Shown here one piece after another: positions 48,144 through 57,487 of a stretch of DNA of 64,000 nt. The first letter of the stretch is position 1; the number at the start of each line of letters is the position of its first letter. A model generated the notes under the pieces. That model did no database searches. It had not been told where the DNA came from and worked only from the letters and a program-made list of their open reading frames with translations. The DNA comes from Actinomadura violacea (lineage in GTDB: Bacteria; Actinomycetota; Actinomycetes; Streptosporangiales; Streptosporangiaceae), in the NCBI RefSeq assembly GCF_017573465.1, contig NZ_JAGEPF010000032.1, positions 1 to 64,000 of the forward strand, written 5' to 3'. The translations under genes were made by a program, and so were the position numbers.

Positions 48144-50353
48144 TCCCCGACTTCACCGAGATCGAGCTCGGGACGGCGCCCCCCGCCGACGAGGCCGCCA
48201 AGCGGTGGCGCGCCGCGGTCGCCGACGCCACCGGCAAGGAGCCCGAGGCGCACACCTGGGACACCCCGGAGGGCATCGGCGTCCCGCCGCTGTACACCGG
48301 CGACGACCTGGCCGGCCTCGACTTCCTCGGCACCCTGCCGGGCGTCGCCCCGTACCTGCGCGGCCCGTACCCGGCGATGTACGCCACCCAGCCGTGGACG
48401 ATCCGCCAGTACGCCGGGTTCTCCACCGCCGAGGAGTCCAACGCCTTCTACCGGCGCAACCTCGCCGCCGGGCAGAAGGGCCTGTCCGTCGCGTTCGACC
48501 TCGCCACCCACCGCGGATACGACTCCGACCACCCGCGGGTGTCCGGCGACGTCGGCATGGCGGGCGTGGCGATCGACTCCATCTACGACATGCGGCAGCT
48601 CTTCGACGGCATCCCGCTGGACAAGATGAGCGTGTCGATGACCATGAACGGCGCGGTGCTGCCCGTCCTGGCGCTCTACATCGCCGCGGCCGAGGAGCAG
48701 GGGGTGAAGCCGGAGGGCCTCGCGGGGACCATCCAGAACGACATCCTCAAGGAGTTCATGGTCCGCAACACCTACATCTATCCGCCGGCGCCGTCGATGC
48801 GGATCATCTCCGACATCTTCGCGTACACCTCGCAGCGGATGCCGAAGTACAACTCCATCTCGATCTCCGGCTACCACATCCAGGAGGCCGGGGCCACCGC
48901 CGACCTGGAGCTGGCCTACACCCTCGCCGACGGCGTGGAGTACATCCGCGCGGGCCGCGAGGCGGGCCTGGACATCGACGCGTTCGCGCCGCGCCTGTCG
49001 TTCTTCTGGGCGATCGGCATGAACTTCTTCATGGAGGTCGCGAAGCTGCGCGCCGCCCGCCTGCTGTGGGCGAAGCTCGTGAAGCAGTTCGACCCGAAGA
49101 ACCCCAAGTCGCTGTCGCTGCGCACGCACTCGCAGACGTCCGGCTGGTCGCTGACCGCGCAGGACGTGTTCAACAACGTCGCCCGCACCTGCGTCGAGGC
49201 GATGGCCGCCACGCAGGGCCACACCCAGTCGCTGCACACCAACGCGCTGGACGAGGCCCTCGCGCTGCCGACCGACTTCTCCGCCCGCATCGCCCGCAAC
49301 ACCCAGCTGCTGCTCCAGCAGGAGTCCGGGACGACCCGGACGATCGACCCGTGGGGCGGCAGCGCCTACGTCGAGCGCCTCACCTACGACCTCGCCCGCC
49401 GCGCCTGGGGCCACATCACCGAGGTCGAGAAGGCCGGCGGCATGGCCAAGGCGATCGACGAGGGCCTGCCGAAACTGCGCATCGAGGAGGCCGCGGCCCG
49501 CACCCAGGCCCGCATCGACTCCGGCCGCCAGCCCGTCATCGGCGTCAACAAGTACCGGCCGGACGCCGAGGAGCGGATCGAGGTCCTCAAGGTCGACAAC
49601 GCCTCCGTGCGCGCGCAGCAGATCGACAAGCTGCGGCGGCTGCGCGAGGAGCGCGACGAGACCGCGACGCAGGCCGCGCTGGGCGCGATCACCGCGGCGG
49701 CGGAGGCCGCCGAGAACGGCACCCGCCCGTCCGACCTGGACCACAACCTGCTCGCGCTCGCCATCGGCGCCGCCCGCGCCAAGGCGACCGTCGGCGAGAT
49801 CTCCGACGCGCTGGAGCGGGCGTACGGGCGGCACGCCGCGCAGATCCGTACGATCTCCGGCGTGTACCGGGAAGAGGCGGGCAAGGTGAGCAGCATCGAG
49901 AAGGCGCGCGCCGCGACCGCCGCGTTCGAGCAGGAGGAGGGCCGCCGGCCCCGCATCCTCGTCGCGAAGATGGGCCAGGACGGCCACGACCGCGGCCAGA
50001 AGGTGATCGCGACCGGCTTCGCCGACCTCGGCTTCGACGTCGACGTGGGCCCGCTGTTCCAGACGCCGGGCGAGGTCGCCCGGCAGGCGGTCGAGGCCGA
50101 CGTGCACATCGTCGGCGTCAACTCGCTCGCCGCCGGCCACCTCACCCTGGTGCCGGCGCTGCGCGAGGAGCTGGCCGCCCTCGGCCGCGACGACATCATG
50201 ATCGTCGTCGGCGGCGTCATCCCGCCGCAGGACTTCGACGAGCTGCGCGCCGCCGGCGCCGCCGCGATCTTCCCGCCCGGCACCGTGCTCGCCGACGCGG
50301 CGATCGGGCTGCTGGACGAGCTGACCGCCGCGCTGGGGCACTCCGCGCGGTGA
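48140..50353 (+). CDS. mutB: Methylmalonyl-CoA mutase, large (alpha) catalytic subunit
   Basis: The 737-residue protein has the substrate-binding barrel (YATQPWTIRQYAGFSTAEES, RTHSQTSGWSLT and RNTQLLLQQESGTTRTIDPWGG segments) and a C-terminal B12 domain with the complete motif GQDGHDRGQ, where the His coordinates cobalt. The length is typical. It starts within the mutA stop (ATGA) and its stop overlaps the meaB GTG (GTGA), so all three are coupled. Confidence 0.96.
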   Translation: MIPDFTEIELGTAPPADEAAKRWRAAVADATGKEPEAHTWDTPEGIGVPPLYTGDDLAGLDFLGTLPGVAPYLRGPYPAMYATQPWTIRQYAGFSTAEESNAFYRRNLAAGQKGLSVAFDLATHRGYDSDHPRVSGDVGMAGVAIDSIYDMRQLFDGIPLDKMSVSMTMNGAVLPVLALYIAAAEEQGVKPEGLAGTIQNDILKEFMVRNTYIYPPAPSMRIISDIFAYTSQRMPKYNSISISGYHIQEAGATADLELAYTLADGVEYIRAGREAGLDIDAFAPRLSFFWAIGMNFFMEVAKLRAARLLWAKLVKQFDPKNPKSLSLRTHSQTSGWSLTAQDVFNNVARTCVEAMAATQGHTQSLHTNALDEALALPTDFSARIARNTQLLLQQESGTTRTIDPWGGSAYVERLTYDLARRAWGHITEVEKAGGMAKAIDEGLPKLRIEEAAARTQARIDSGRQPVIGVNKYRPDAEERIEVLKVDNASVRAQQIDKLRRLREERDETATQAALGAITAAAEAAENGTRPSDLDHNLLALAIGAARAKATVGEISDALERAYGRHAAQIRTISGVYREEAGKVSSIEKARAATAAFEQEEGRRPRILVAKMGQDGHDRGQKVIATGFADLGFDVDVGPLFQTPGEVARQAVEADVHIVGVNSLAAGHLTLVPALREELAALGRDDIMIVVGGVIPPQDFDELRAAGAAAIFPPGTVLADAAIGLLDELTAALGHSAR

Positions 50354-51333
50354 GGCCCGGCCTGGAGGACTACGTCTCCGGGGTCAGGGACGGGTCGCGG
50401 GCGTGGATCGCGCGCGCGATCACGCTGGTCGAGTCGGCCCGTCCCGACCACCGGGAGCTGGCGCAGCGGCTGCTGGTGGAGCTGTCCCCGCACACCGGGA
50501 ACGCCCGCCGCGTCGGGATCACCGGGGTGCCGGGCGTCGGCAAGTCCACGTTCATCGACGCGCTCGGCACGAAGCTGACGGGGGAAGGGAACAAGGTCGC
50601 GGTGCTGGCCGTCGACCCGTCCTCGACCCGCACCGGCGGCAGCATCCTCGGCGACAAGACGCGCATGCAGCGCCTCGCCGCCGACCCGGACGCCTTCATC
50701 CGCCCCTCGCCGACGGCGGGGACGCTCGGCGGCGTCGCCAAGGCCACCCGCGAGGCGATGGTCGTGATGGAGGCCGCCGGGTACGGCGTCGTCCTGGTCG
50801 AGACGGTCGGGGTCGGGCAGTCCGAGACGACCGTCGCCGAGATGGTCGACTCGTTCCTGTTCCTCACCCTCGCCCGCACCGGCGACCAGCTCCAGGGCAT
50901 CAAGAAGGGCGTCCTGGAGCTGGCCGACGTCATCGCGGTCAACAAGGCCGACGGCGACCACAAGATGGAGGCCAAGCGCGCCGCCCGCGAGCTCGCGGGC
51001 GCGCTGCGGCTGCTGCGCAGCGACGAGCGCACCCGCGCCACCCCCGTCCTGACCTGCAGCGCCCGCGAGGGGACCGGCCTCGACGAGGTGTGGGACGAGA
51101 TCGTCGGGCACCAGGAGCGGCTCCGCGAGTCCGGCGAGCTGGAGGCGCGCCGGCGCCGCCAGCAGGTCGGCTGGACGTGGGCGATGGTCCGCGAGCGGCT
51201 CCTCGGCGAACTGCACGCGCACCCCGCCGTCCGCGACCTCGCGCCCGGCCTGGAGAAGAGCGTCGCGGACGGGACGCTCACCCCCGCCCTCGCCGCCGAG
51301 CGCATCCTGGAGGCGTTCTCGCGCGGACGCTGA
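50350..51333 (+). CDS. meaB: MeaB/ArgK-family GTPase, mutase chaperone
   Basis: The 327-residue protein has the P-loop GVPGVGKSTF near residue 60, a VDPSSTRTGGSILGDKTRM switch region, ETVGVGQSE and a NKADGD base-recognition motif. MeaB gates adenosylcobalamin delivery and protects the mutase from inactivation. The GTG start lies in a GTGA overlap with mutB. Confidence 0.94.
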   Translation: MRPGLEDYVSGVRDGSRAWIARAITLVESARPDHRELAQRLLVELSPHTGNARRVGITGVPGVGKSTFIDALGTKLTGEGNKVAVLAVDPSSTRTGGSILGDKTRMQRLAADPDAFIRPSPTAGTLGGVAKATREAMVVMEAAGYGVVLVETVGVGQSETTVAEMVDSFLFLTLARTGDQLQGIKKGVLELADVIAVNKADGDHKMEAKRAARELAGALRLLRSDERTRATPVLTCSAREGTGLDEVWDEIVGHQERLRESGELEARRRRQQVGWTWAMVRERLLGELHAHPAVRDLAPGLEKSVADGTLTPALAAERILEAFSRGR

Positions 51334-51411
51334 TCGGGCTTCCGGGCGTCCGGAAACCCGGGTTGCCCGGGTGCCCGGTCGCGGCGCACGGGGATCAGGT
51401 ACAACAGTCGG

Positions 51412-52392
51412 ATGGACGTCATCGCGCTCGATGATCCGACGGACGCGCAGATCCGGGAGTGGCACGCCGTGCTGTCCGCCGTGCACGCCGCCGACCCGGC
51501 GGGCGAGCCGGCGCCGGAGCCGGAGCAGACGGCCGAGCGGCTCCTCGGCGGCGACCGGGGCTCGCGGCAGCGGCTGTGGGCGGTCGCCGACGGCGGCGCG
51601 CTGGCCGCCGTCGCGGCGCTGCGGCTGCCCGGCGAGCCGGGCGCGGACCGTCCCGCGGAGATCGACATCCAGGTCCGGCCGGGGCACCGCCGCCGCGGCC
51701 TCGGCCGCCGGCTGCTCGCCTCCGCCGCCGGGGGCCTGCGCGCCGACGGCCGCTCCAGCGTGATCGCCCAGGTCCACGCGGGCACCCCCGCCGTCCCGTT
51801 CCTGGAGTCGCACGGCTTCGAGTGCGTGCTGGTGCTGCGCGGCATGCTGCTGCGGCTCGACGAGGTCCCGGCCGAGCGCGTCGCCCGGCTCGTCGCCGCG
51901 GGCCCGCCGGGGTACCGGCTGATCCGCTGGCAGGGCGTCGTCCCCGACGAGCACGCCACCGCGCTCGCGCACGCCAAGCACGCCATGGCCGACCTCGCCG
52001 AGTACGAGGGCGCCCCCTGGGACGCGCACCGCGTCCGCGAGACGGCCGAGGTGGTCGCCAAGCGCGGCGACGACCTCTACACCGTCGCGGCGCTCGACGC
52101 CTCCGGCACGGTCGTGGCCGGGTTCACCGAGGTCGTCGTCCCGCACGACGCCGCCGGCCGCGCCGCCCAGTACGACACCGCCGTCGCGCCCGAGCACCGC
52201 GGCCGCCGCATCGGCATCTGGGTGAAGGCCGCCATGCTCGAGTGGCTCGCGGTGGAGCGCCCCGAGGTCCGCGAGATCGAGACCGACAACTCGGGCGACA
52301 ACGAGCACATGATCGCGGTGAACGAGGAGCTGGGATTCCGCGTCGAGCGCGAGTCCCTGGAGTACCAGGCGCCCACCTCCGCCCTGCCCTGA
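51412..52392 (+). CDS. Tandem-GNAT acetyltransferase
   Basis: The 326-residue protein has two GNAT domains. The first (about 1-150) carries the acetyl-CoA loop RPGHRRRGLGRRLL; the second (about 165-326) has APEHRGRRIGIWVK and a C-terminal NEELGFRVE motif. Double-GNAT proteins of this kind are common in actinomycetes and their substrates are generally unknown. TACAAC lies 7 bp upstream of the ATG, so it is probably leaderless. Confidence 0.88.
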   Translation: MDVIALDDPTDAQIREWHAVLSAVHAADPAGEPAPEPEQTAERLLGGDRGSRQRLWAVADGGALAAVAALRLPGEPGADRPAEIDIQVRPGHRRRGLGRRLLASAAGGLRADGRSSVIAQVHAGTPAVPFLESHGFECVLVLRGMLLRLDEVPAERVARLVAAGPPGYRLIRWQGVVPDEHATALAHAKHAMADLAEYEGAPWDAHRVRETAEVVAKRGDDLYTVAALDASGTVVAGFTEVVVPHDAAGRAAQYDTAVAPEHRGRRIGIWVKAAMLEWLAVERPEVREIETDNSGDNEHMIAVNEELGFRVERESLEYQAPTSALP

Positions 52393-52514
52393 CCCCCTTC
52401 CCCCTTCGGCTTATCCACAGAATCGTGTTCTGATTCCGCCCGGCCGCGCCGGCGGACACGCTGGAACCCTCGGAGCGCGGCACCGGCCGCGCCCGCGAAC
52501 GGGGGAGGCGGCCC

Positions 52515-53483
52515 ATGGGCGGGCGGTTCGTGCTGGAGGTCCCGGCGTCGGTGACCACGCGGTTCCTGGTGGCGACCCAGGCCCGGACGCTCCCCGCGCC
52601 GGACCGCCTCCCGGACGCCGCCGGCGACGGCGCCCTCGCCCGCGAGGCCGCCGCGATGCTGAAGGCGGCCAGCCTCGTCGTCGAACCCGTCACGCGGCCG
52701 TCCGGCGACCTCAAGGCCCGGTTCCACCGGCTCGCGACGCCGCCGGGCCGGCTCGGGGCGGTCGTCGGCGCCCGCCGGCACGTCGCGGTCACCGCCGCGG
52801 GCCCGCCCGCCGGGCAGCCCCGCACCGCGCAGGCCGCCCGGCTCGCCGCCCGCGCCCTCGCCGCCGCCGTCGGCGGCACCGTCGCCGACCTCGACTCCCG
52901 GCGGATCCTGCCCGGCTCGCCGCCGTCCGCCGAGCCGGAGGAGTTCGCCCTCGGCCGCGCGTGGGTCTCGGTGTTCGTCACCCTCGACCCGGCCGACGCC
53001 GCCCGCGTCCGTATCGACACCGCCGGGCTGCACCGGTTCGGCCTCCCGGAGGTCGCCGCCCGGCACGTCCCGTACGCGAGCATGCTCACCGCCGCCAACC
53101 TCGTCCGCGGGCTGGCCTGGCAGCTGGTCGCCGAGCAGACCGCCTGGCTCGGCCGGGGCCGCCGCGACCGCACCCGCACCACCCGGCACGAGCGCGCCGT
53201 GTCCGCCGCCGACGTCCTGAGATTCTGGGGCGCGGGCCCGGCGGGCGGCGCTTCCGGCGGGTCCGTCGTCGTCCGCCTCGGCTGGACCGGCACCGACTGC
53301 CCGGACTGCGCCGCCGCCATCGAGGTCGTCCCGCCCGTCCGCCTTTCCCGGGCGTTCGGCGCGTCCGATGCCGTTCCGAGCGGGTCGCCCCCGCCCTGCG
53401 GCCCCGCGGAGGACCCGTGGTGGCGGGACGCGGCGGACGCGATGCCCAAGATGGCCCGCGCCGCCCCCGATCCGCCCGGCTGA
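52515..53483 (+). CDS. Hypothetical protein (322 aa)
   Basis: The protein starts behind GGGGGAGGCGG. It has a mixed alpha/beta N-terminal region, an Ala-rich centre, a long helical segment (AANLVRGLAWQLVAEQ) and a late CPDC pair. I recognise no family. It stands alone between the GNAT gene and the tRNA. Confidence 0.68.
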   Translation: MGGRFVLEVPASVTTRFLVATQARTLPAPDRLPDAAGDGALAREAAAMLKAASLVVEPVTRPSGDLKARFHRLATPPGRLGAVVGARRHVAVTAAGPPAGQPRTAQAARLAARALAAAVGGTVADLDSRRILPGSPPSAEPEEFALGRAWVSVFVTLDPADAARVRIDTAGLHRFGLPEVAARHVPYASMLTAANLVRGLAWQLVAEQTAWLGRGRRDRTRTTRHERAVSAADVLRFWGAGPAGGASGGSVVVRLGWTGTDCPDCAAAIEVVPPVRLSRAFGASDAVPSGSPPPCGPAEDPWWRDAADAMPKMARAAPDPPG

Positions 53484-53641
53484 CCCCGCCGCCCCCGGTC
53501 CCCCCCCGGCCGAAACCTCGGGGGCGGGAGGGCGGGTGGCCTGAACCGGGTGGGAAAAACCGTTGCTCTTGCGGGGCGTGCCTCGGCATTCTGATGGAGG
53601 CTTCCGGGAAATGCCTGGAAACCGGAGAATTTCCGGAACAT

Positions 53642-53712
53642 TGTCTCGTAGTTCAACGGCAGAACGCCGCACCGTTAATGCGGATATCCAGGTTCGAATC
53701 CTGGCGGGACAG
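53642..53712 (+). tRNA. tRNA-Asn (anticodon GTT) with C33
   Basis: The cloverleaf is complete: acceptor TGTCTCG with CGGGACA (one G-T pair), D-arm GTTC-AACGGCA-GAAC, anticodon stem CCGCA with TGCGG, loop CCGTTAA, 4-nt variable loop ATAT, T-arm CCAGG-TTCGAAT-CCTGG. Position 33, almost always U, is C. No CCA is encoded. It may be a second, specialised tRNA-Asn. An HNH gene starts 24 bp downstream. Confidence 0.88.
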
Positions 53713-53736
53713 CGGCCCGGGGTTGGAGGTGACCCG

Positions 53737-54177
53737 GTGAACGTGCTCGTCCTGAACGCGTCGTACGAGCCATTACAAAAGGTGGACCTGCGGCACGCCA
53801 TCCGCATGCTGGTCCGCGAGGTGGCCGTCGTCGAGGAGGCCGAGGAGGGCCGGACCATCGGCCGCTTCCCGGTGCCGCGGGTCCTCAGGCTCGTCCGGTA
53901 CGTCGCGATGCGCTGGCGGCACGGGCGCCGGCCGCCCTGGAGCAAGCGCGGCGTCTACCTGCGCGACCGGGGCCGGTGCGGCTACTGCGGGCAGCGCGGC
54001 AACACGATCGACCACGTGCACCCGCAGTCGCGCGGCGGCGGGAACACCTGGGAGAACACCGTCCTGGCGTGCGGCCGCTGCAACAACCGCAAGGGCGACC
54101 GGACGCTGCGCGAGGCCGGCCTGCGGCTGCGCTGGGAGCCGCGGATCCCGCGCTGGGAGGACCTCGTCGGGCTCTGA
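53737..54177 (+). CDS. HNH endonuclease
   Basis: The 146-residue protein has an N-terminal region typical of actinobacterial stand-alone HNH proteins (VLVLNASYEPLQKVDLRHAI) and the HNH core: CGYC, TIDHVHPQSRGG, NTVLACGRCNNRKGD. These residues form a metal-bound nuclease site with a structural zinc. I chose the GTG at 53,737 behind GGAGG. It sits just after the tRNA gene and might be part of the same transcript. Confidence 0.88.
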   Translation: MNVLVLNASYEPLQKVDLRHAIRMLVREVAVVEEAEEGRTIGRFPVPRVLRLVRYVAMRWRHGRRPPWSKRGVYLRDRGRCGYCGQRGNTIDHVHPQSRGGGNTWENTVLACGRCNNRKGDRTLREAGLRLRWEPRIPRWEDLVGL

Positions 54178-54375
54178 CGGGAGGCCGCCGGGCGGCGCGG
54201 GGGCGGGGCCGGGCGGCACGGGCGGAGGGCCGGGCCGCCCGCGGGCGGCCCGGCCCGCTCGCCCGGTCTCCGTGGTGCCCGGACCACGCAGTGTGCTCGT
54301 CCGAATGTCGGATGCTTTGTCGGGATTGTGGTAGCGTGCCCGCCAATCTTTGCGTCTGTTATCCGGGAGTGATCT

Positions 54376-55395
54376 GTGGCGGCCTTCGGTCCCTTCGGCA
54401 GGACGGCGCGCGCCGCCGGCGGTCGCCGGGCGGCGCGGCGGCTCGCGGTGCTGGTCCTCGCGGCCGGGATCTCGGCGGCGCTCCCCCCGGCCGCCGACGG
54501 CGCCGCCCGGGTGCCCGCCGAGCCGAAGAAGGACCTCAAGAAGGAGTACGCGAAGCTCAAGAAGCAGGCGGACACCCTCTCCAAGCAGTACCGCGGCGAG
54601 CTGGTCACGCTGGAGGAGGCGAAGAAGGCCGCCGAGCGGGCCGACTCCGACGCCGCGCGGGCCGACCGGGAGTACGGCGAGGCCCGCGCCTCGGTCGCCC
54701 GGATCGCCTCCACCAGCTACATGACCGGGCGGCTCGACGTCATCCCGCTCGTCACCTCCGGCGACCCGTCGGCGGCGCTGCGGGACGCCTCGGTGCTCGA
54801 GCACATCAGCCAGGACAACGGCCGCCGCGTCCAGAGCCTGGAGGCGCTGAACGCCAAGGCGTCGCAGTCGCACAAGACGGCGCAGGCGAAGCTCGACGAC
54901 GTGCGCAAGGAGATCGACGACCTGGAGGGCCAGCGGGCCCGCGTCAAGAAGCTGCTCGCCAAGTACAAGCCCGAGGTGCCGAAGGCCCCGGCGGGCGGCG
55001 GCAAGCCCGACGGCGTCTCCGGGACCAAGTCGCCGATCGTCGGCAACTCGATGACCCCGCGGATGCGGACGGTCCTGCTGGCGATCGACGGCAAGTTCGG
55101 GCCGTTCCCCACCATCGGCTGCTCGCGCCCCGGCGACCCGCAGGACCACGGCTCCGGCACCGCCTGCGACTTCATGGAGAGCACCGGCGGCAAGATGCCG
55201 AGCGCCTCCGCCAAGGCGCACGGCGACCGCGTCGCCCAGTACGTGATCGACAACGCGTCCCGGCTCGGCATCAAGTACGTGATCTGGCGGCAGCGCATCT
55301 ACGACATGCGCGGCAGCGGCGGATGGCGCCAGATGGAGGACCGCGGCAGCGTCACCCAGAACCACTACGACCACGTCCACGTGTCCGTGCTCTGA
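54376..55395 (+). CDS. Secreted coiled-coil protein with C-terminal ARB-07466-like domain
   Basis: The 339-residue protein has an Arg-rich start and hydrophobic segment (LAVLVLAAGISAALPPAADGA) as a signal peptide, then a Lys/Glu/Ala-rich coiled coil (about 50-205), a Gly/Pro hinge and a C-terminal domain with HDH-type residues (GSGTACDFM...YDHVHVSVL). The last domain resembles extracellular proteins of actinobacteria with a putative peptidoglycan-related role. The coiled coil resembles RipA-type regulators. The GTG at 54,376 is the likely start. Confidence 0.8.
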   Translation: MAAFGPFGRTARAAGGRRAARRLAVLVLAAGISAALPPAADGAARVPAEPKKDLKKEYAKLKKQADTLSKQYRGELVTLEEAKKAAERADSDAARADREYGEARASVARIASTSYMTGRLDVIPLVTSGDPSAALRDASVLEHISQDNGRRVQSLEALNAKASQSHKTAQAKLDDVRKEIDDLEGQRARVKKLLAKYKPEVPKAPAGGGKPDGVSGTKSPIVGNSMTPRMRTVLLAIDGKFGPFPTIGCSRPGDPQDHGSGTACDFMESTGGKMPSASAKAHGDRVAQYVIDNASRLGIKYVIWRQRIYDMRGSGGWRQMEDRGSVTQNHYDHVHVSVL

Positions 55396-55457
55396 CCCGC
55401 GCCCGGCCCGTGACCGGCGGGGTGGCCGCGCGGCGCGCGCGATGACACGCTCGCCGC

Positions 55458-56294
55458 ATGGGCTATGACATCGAGGAGCCGTACGGGCCGCTGACCGAGA
55501 CGACGTGCCGGGTGGCGACCTGGAACGTCTGGGACCGCTACGGCCCGTACGAGGAGCGCGAGGCGGCGATCATCGAGGTCCTCCGGGACGCGGCGCCCGA
55601 CGTGCTCGTCCTGGTGGAGGCGTGGGAGGACGAGGGCGACTCGCTCGCGGCACGCCTCGGTGAGGCGCTCGGCCTCCCGCACGCGGTCTTCGGCGGATCC
55701 GGCTCCGGGGCCGCGCCGGGCGCCCGCTCGGGGATCGCGGTCCTGTCGCGCTGGCCGCAGGGGCGGACCGGCGAGCGTCCGCTCGGCGACCCGGCCGGCG
55801 GCGACGGCGGTCTCGCGGTGTACGCCGAGGTCCAGGGCCCGCGCGGCGCCGTCCACGTGTTCGGCGTCGCGCTGGGCTACAAGCTCGGGCACAGCGGGCA
55901 GCGGCAGGAGCAGGTCCGCGACCTCACCGCCTACGTGCGCGAGACGGCGGGCCGGGACGCGCCGGCGGTCGTCGCGGGCGACTTCAACGCCGGCCCCGAC
56001 TCCGACGAGATCCGCATGCTCACCGGCCGTGCCGCGGTGGGCGCGCCGGGTGTCGTCTTCTACGACGCGTGGGAGATGGCCGGAGACGGGACGCCCGGTC
56101 ACACCTGGAGCAACGCCAACCCGTGGACGCGGCCCGTCCTGTGGCCGGACCGCCGTATCGACCACATCTTCGCCGCGTGGCCGCGCGCGGGCGGCGCGGG
56201 CCATCCCGTGCACTGCGCGCTGCTGGGCGCCGAACCGGTGAACGGCGTCGTCGCCTCCGACCACTACGGCGTGCTGGCGGACCTGCGCTACTGA
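55458..56294 (+). CDS. Endonuclease/exonuclease/phosphatase family protein
   Basis: The 278-residue protein has EEP motifs: RVATWNVWDR near the start, the metal-binding Glu in LVLVEAWEDE, VVAGDFNAGPDS at about 175-185 with catalytic Asp and Asn, RIDHIF and the terminal SDHYGVLADL. No signal peptide is visible. It is unrelated in detail to the EEP gene at 2,195. Confidence 0.88.
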   Translation: MGYDIEEPYGPLTETTCRVATWNVWDRYGPYEEREAAIIEVLRDAAPDVLVLVEAWEDEGDSLAARLGEALGLPHAVFGGSGSGAAPGARSGIAVLSRWPQGRTGERPLGDPAGGDGGLAVYAEVQGPRGAVHVFGVALGYKLGHSGQRQEQVRDLTAYVRETAGRDAPAVVAGDFNAGPDSDEIRMLTGRAAVGAPGVVFYDAWEMAGDGTPGHTWSNANPWTRPVLWPDRRIDHIFAAWPRAGGAGHPVHCALLGAEPVNGVVASDHYGVLADLRY

Positions 56295-56301
56295 CCGGCG
56301 G

Positions 56302-57357
56302 TCACTCCGGACGGGTGCTCACGACGGTGTGCTCGCCGGCGGAGCGGAGGGCGGCTTCGATGACCTCCAGGCCCGCGATCGCGTCGTTGAGGGTGACGGG
56401 CGGGGGCGCCTCGCCGCGCAGCGCGCGCGCCACCGCCGCGTAGAACTCCTGGTAGGCGCCGGGTGCGGTGGGCTCGGGGCGGTCGTCGCCCGGCGTGCCG
56501 AGCCGGCCGTACGACTCGGGCGGCGCGATGCCGTAGCCGGGGTCCTTCGGGGCGAGGCCGGCGCGCAGCGCCTCCTCCTGCCCGTCCATCCCGTGCACCG
56601 TGTAGGCGGCGCGGTCGCCGAGCACCCGGAACCGCGGCCCGAGCTGCGCGGCGGTCGCGCTCATCCAGAGGTGCGAGCGGGTCCCGCCGCGGTGCTCGAG
56701 CGCAACGAACGCGTCGTCGGGCGCCGCGGCGCCGGGGCGGCGCGTGTCGATCTCGGCGTAGACCCGCTCGGGCCGGCCGAACAGCGCGATCGCCTGGTCG
56801 ATCAGGTGGGAGCCGAGGTCGTAGAGGATGCCGCCGGCGTCGCGCGGGTCCGCGCTCTCCTTCCAGCCGGGCTTCACCTCGGGCCGCCACCGCTCGAACC
56901 GGGACTCCAGGCGCAGCACGTCACCGAGCGCGCCGGAGCCGGCCAGCCGCAGGACGGTCAGGTAGTCGCCGTCCCAGCGCCGGTTGTGGAACGGGATGAC
57001 CGGCAGCCCCCGGACGGCGCTCAGGGCGGCGAGGGAGCGGGCGTCGGCGGCCGTCGCCGCGGCCGGCTTGTCCACGACGACCGGGAGGCCCGAGGTCAGC
57101 GCGGTGCGGGCCAGCGGCACGTGCTGCCGGTTCGGCGCGGCGACCACGACCAGGTCGTAGCCGCCGGAGGCCTCCCACAGCCGGTCGGGGCTGGCGAGGA
57201 CGCTGGTCCCGGGGTGGCGCTCGGCGACGGCGCGCGCCCGCTCCGGGTTCCCGGTGACGACCGCGGCGAGCCGCATCCCCGGCACCGAGGAGATCAGGGG
57301 CGCGTGGAACACCGCGCCCCCGGTGCCGTATCCGATCAGCGCAACTCGCAGGTCCAT
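56302..57357 (-). CDS. Gfo/Idh/MocA-family oxidoreductase
   Basis: The 351-residue protein has the NAD(P)-binding start VALIGYGTGGAVFHAPLIS, the family motif VVDKPAAATAADA and the substrate-domain motif GGILYDLGSHLIDQA. Members oxidise sugars or inositols using NAD(P). It begins at an ATG close behind TAATGA, which suggests a leaderless mRNA. It converges on the EEP gene. Confidence 0.9.
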   Translation of the reverse strand: MDLRVALIGYGTGGAVFHAPLISSVPGMRLAAVVTGNPERARAVAERHPGTSVLASPDRLWEASGGYDLVVVAAPNRQHVPLARTALTSGLPVVVDKPAAATAADARSLAALSAVRGLPVIPFHNRRWDGDYLTVLRLAGSGALGDVLRLESRFERWRPEVKPGWKESADPRDAGGILYDLGSHLIDQAIALFGRPERVYAEIDTRRPGAAAPDDAFVALEHRGGTRSHLWMSATAAQLGPRFRVLGDRAAYTVHGMDGQEEALRAGLAPKDPGYGIAPPESYGRLGTPGDDRPEPTAPGAYQEFYAAVARALRGEAPPPVTLNDAIAGLEVIEAALRSAGEHTVVSTRPE

Positions 57358-57487
57358 GCGACGATCATTACCGATGCGGTCCCGGCCGCCGGGCGCCGGG
57401 GTCGCGGCCGGGCCGTGCGGGCGGGGACGCGGCGGGCCGGGCCACGTAGGCTTTTGCCCGGGGATGTCATGGGATGAGGGGGACGCG

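Noticed and set aside
48205..51333. A single long plus-strand frame overlapping mutB and running into meaB.
   Set aside because: The first two thirds are low-complexity out-of-frame translation of mutB; only the part from 50,350 is meaB.
45021..52308. Very long minus-strand open frames (more than 900 codons) across the mutase region.
   Set aside because: They are antisense to mutA, mutB and meaB, with Arg/Gly/Leu-biased composition expected from the complementary strand of GC-rich genes.
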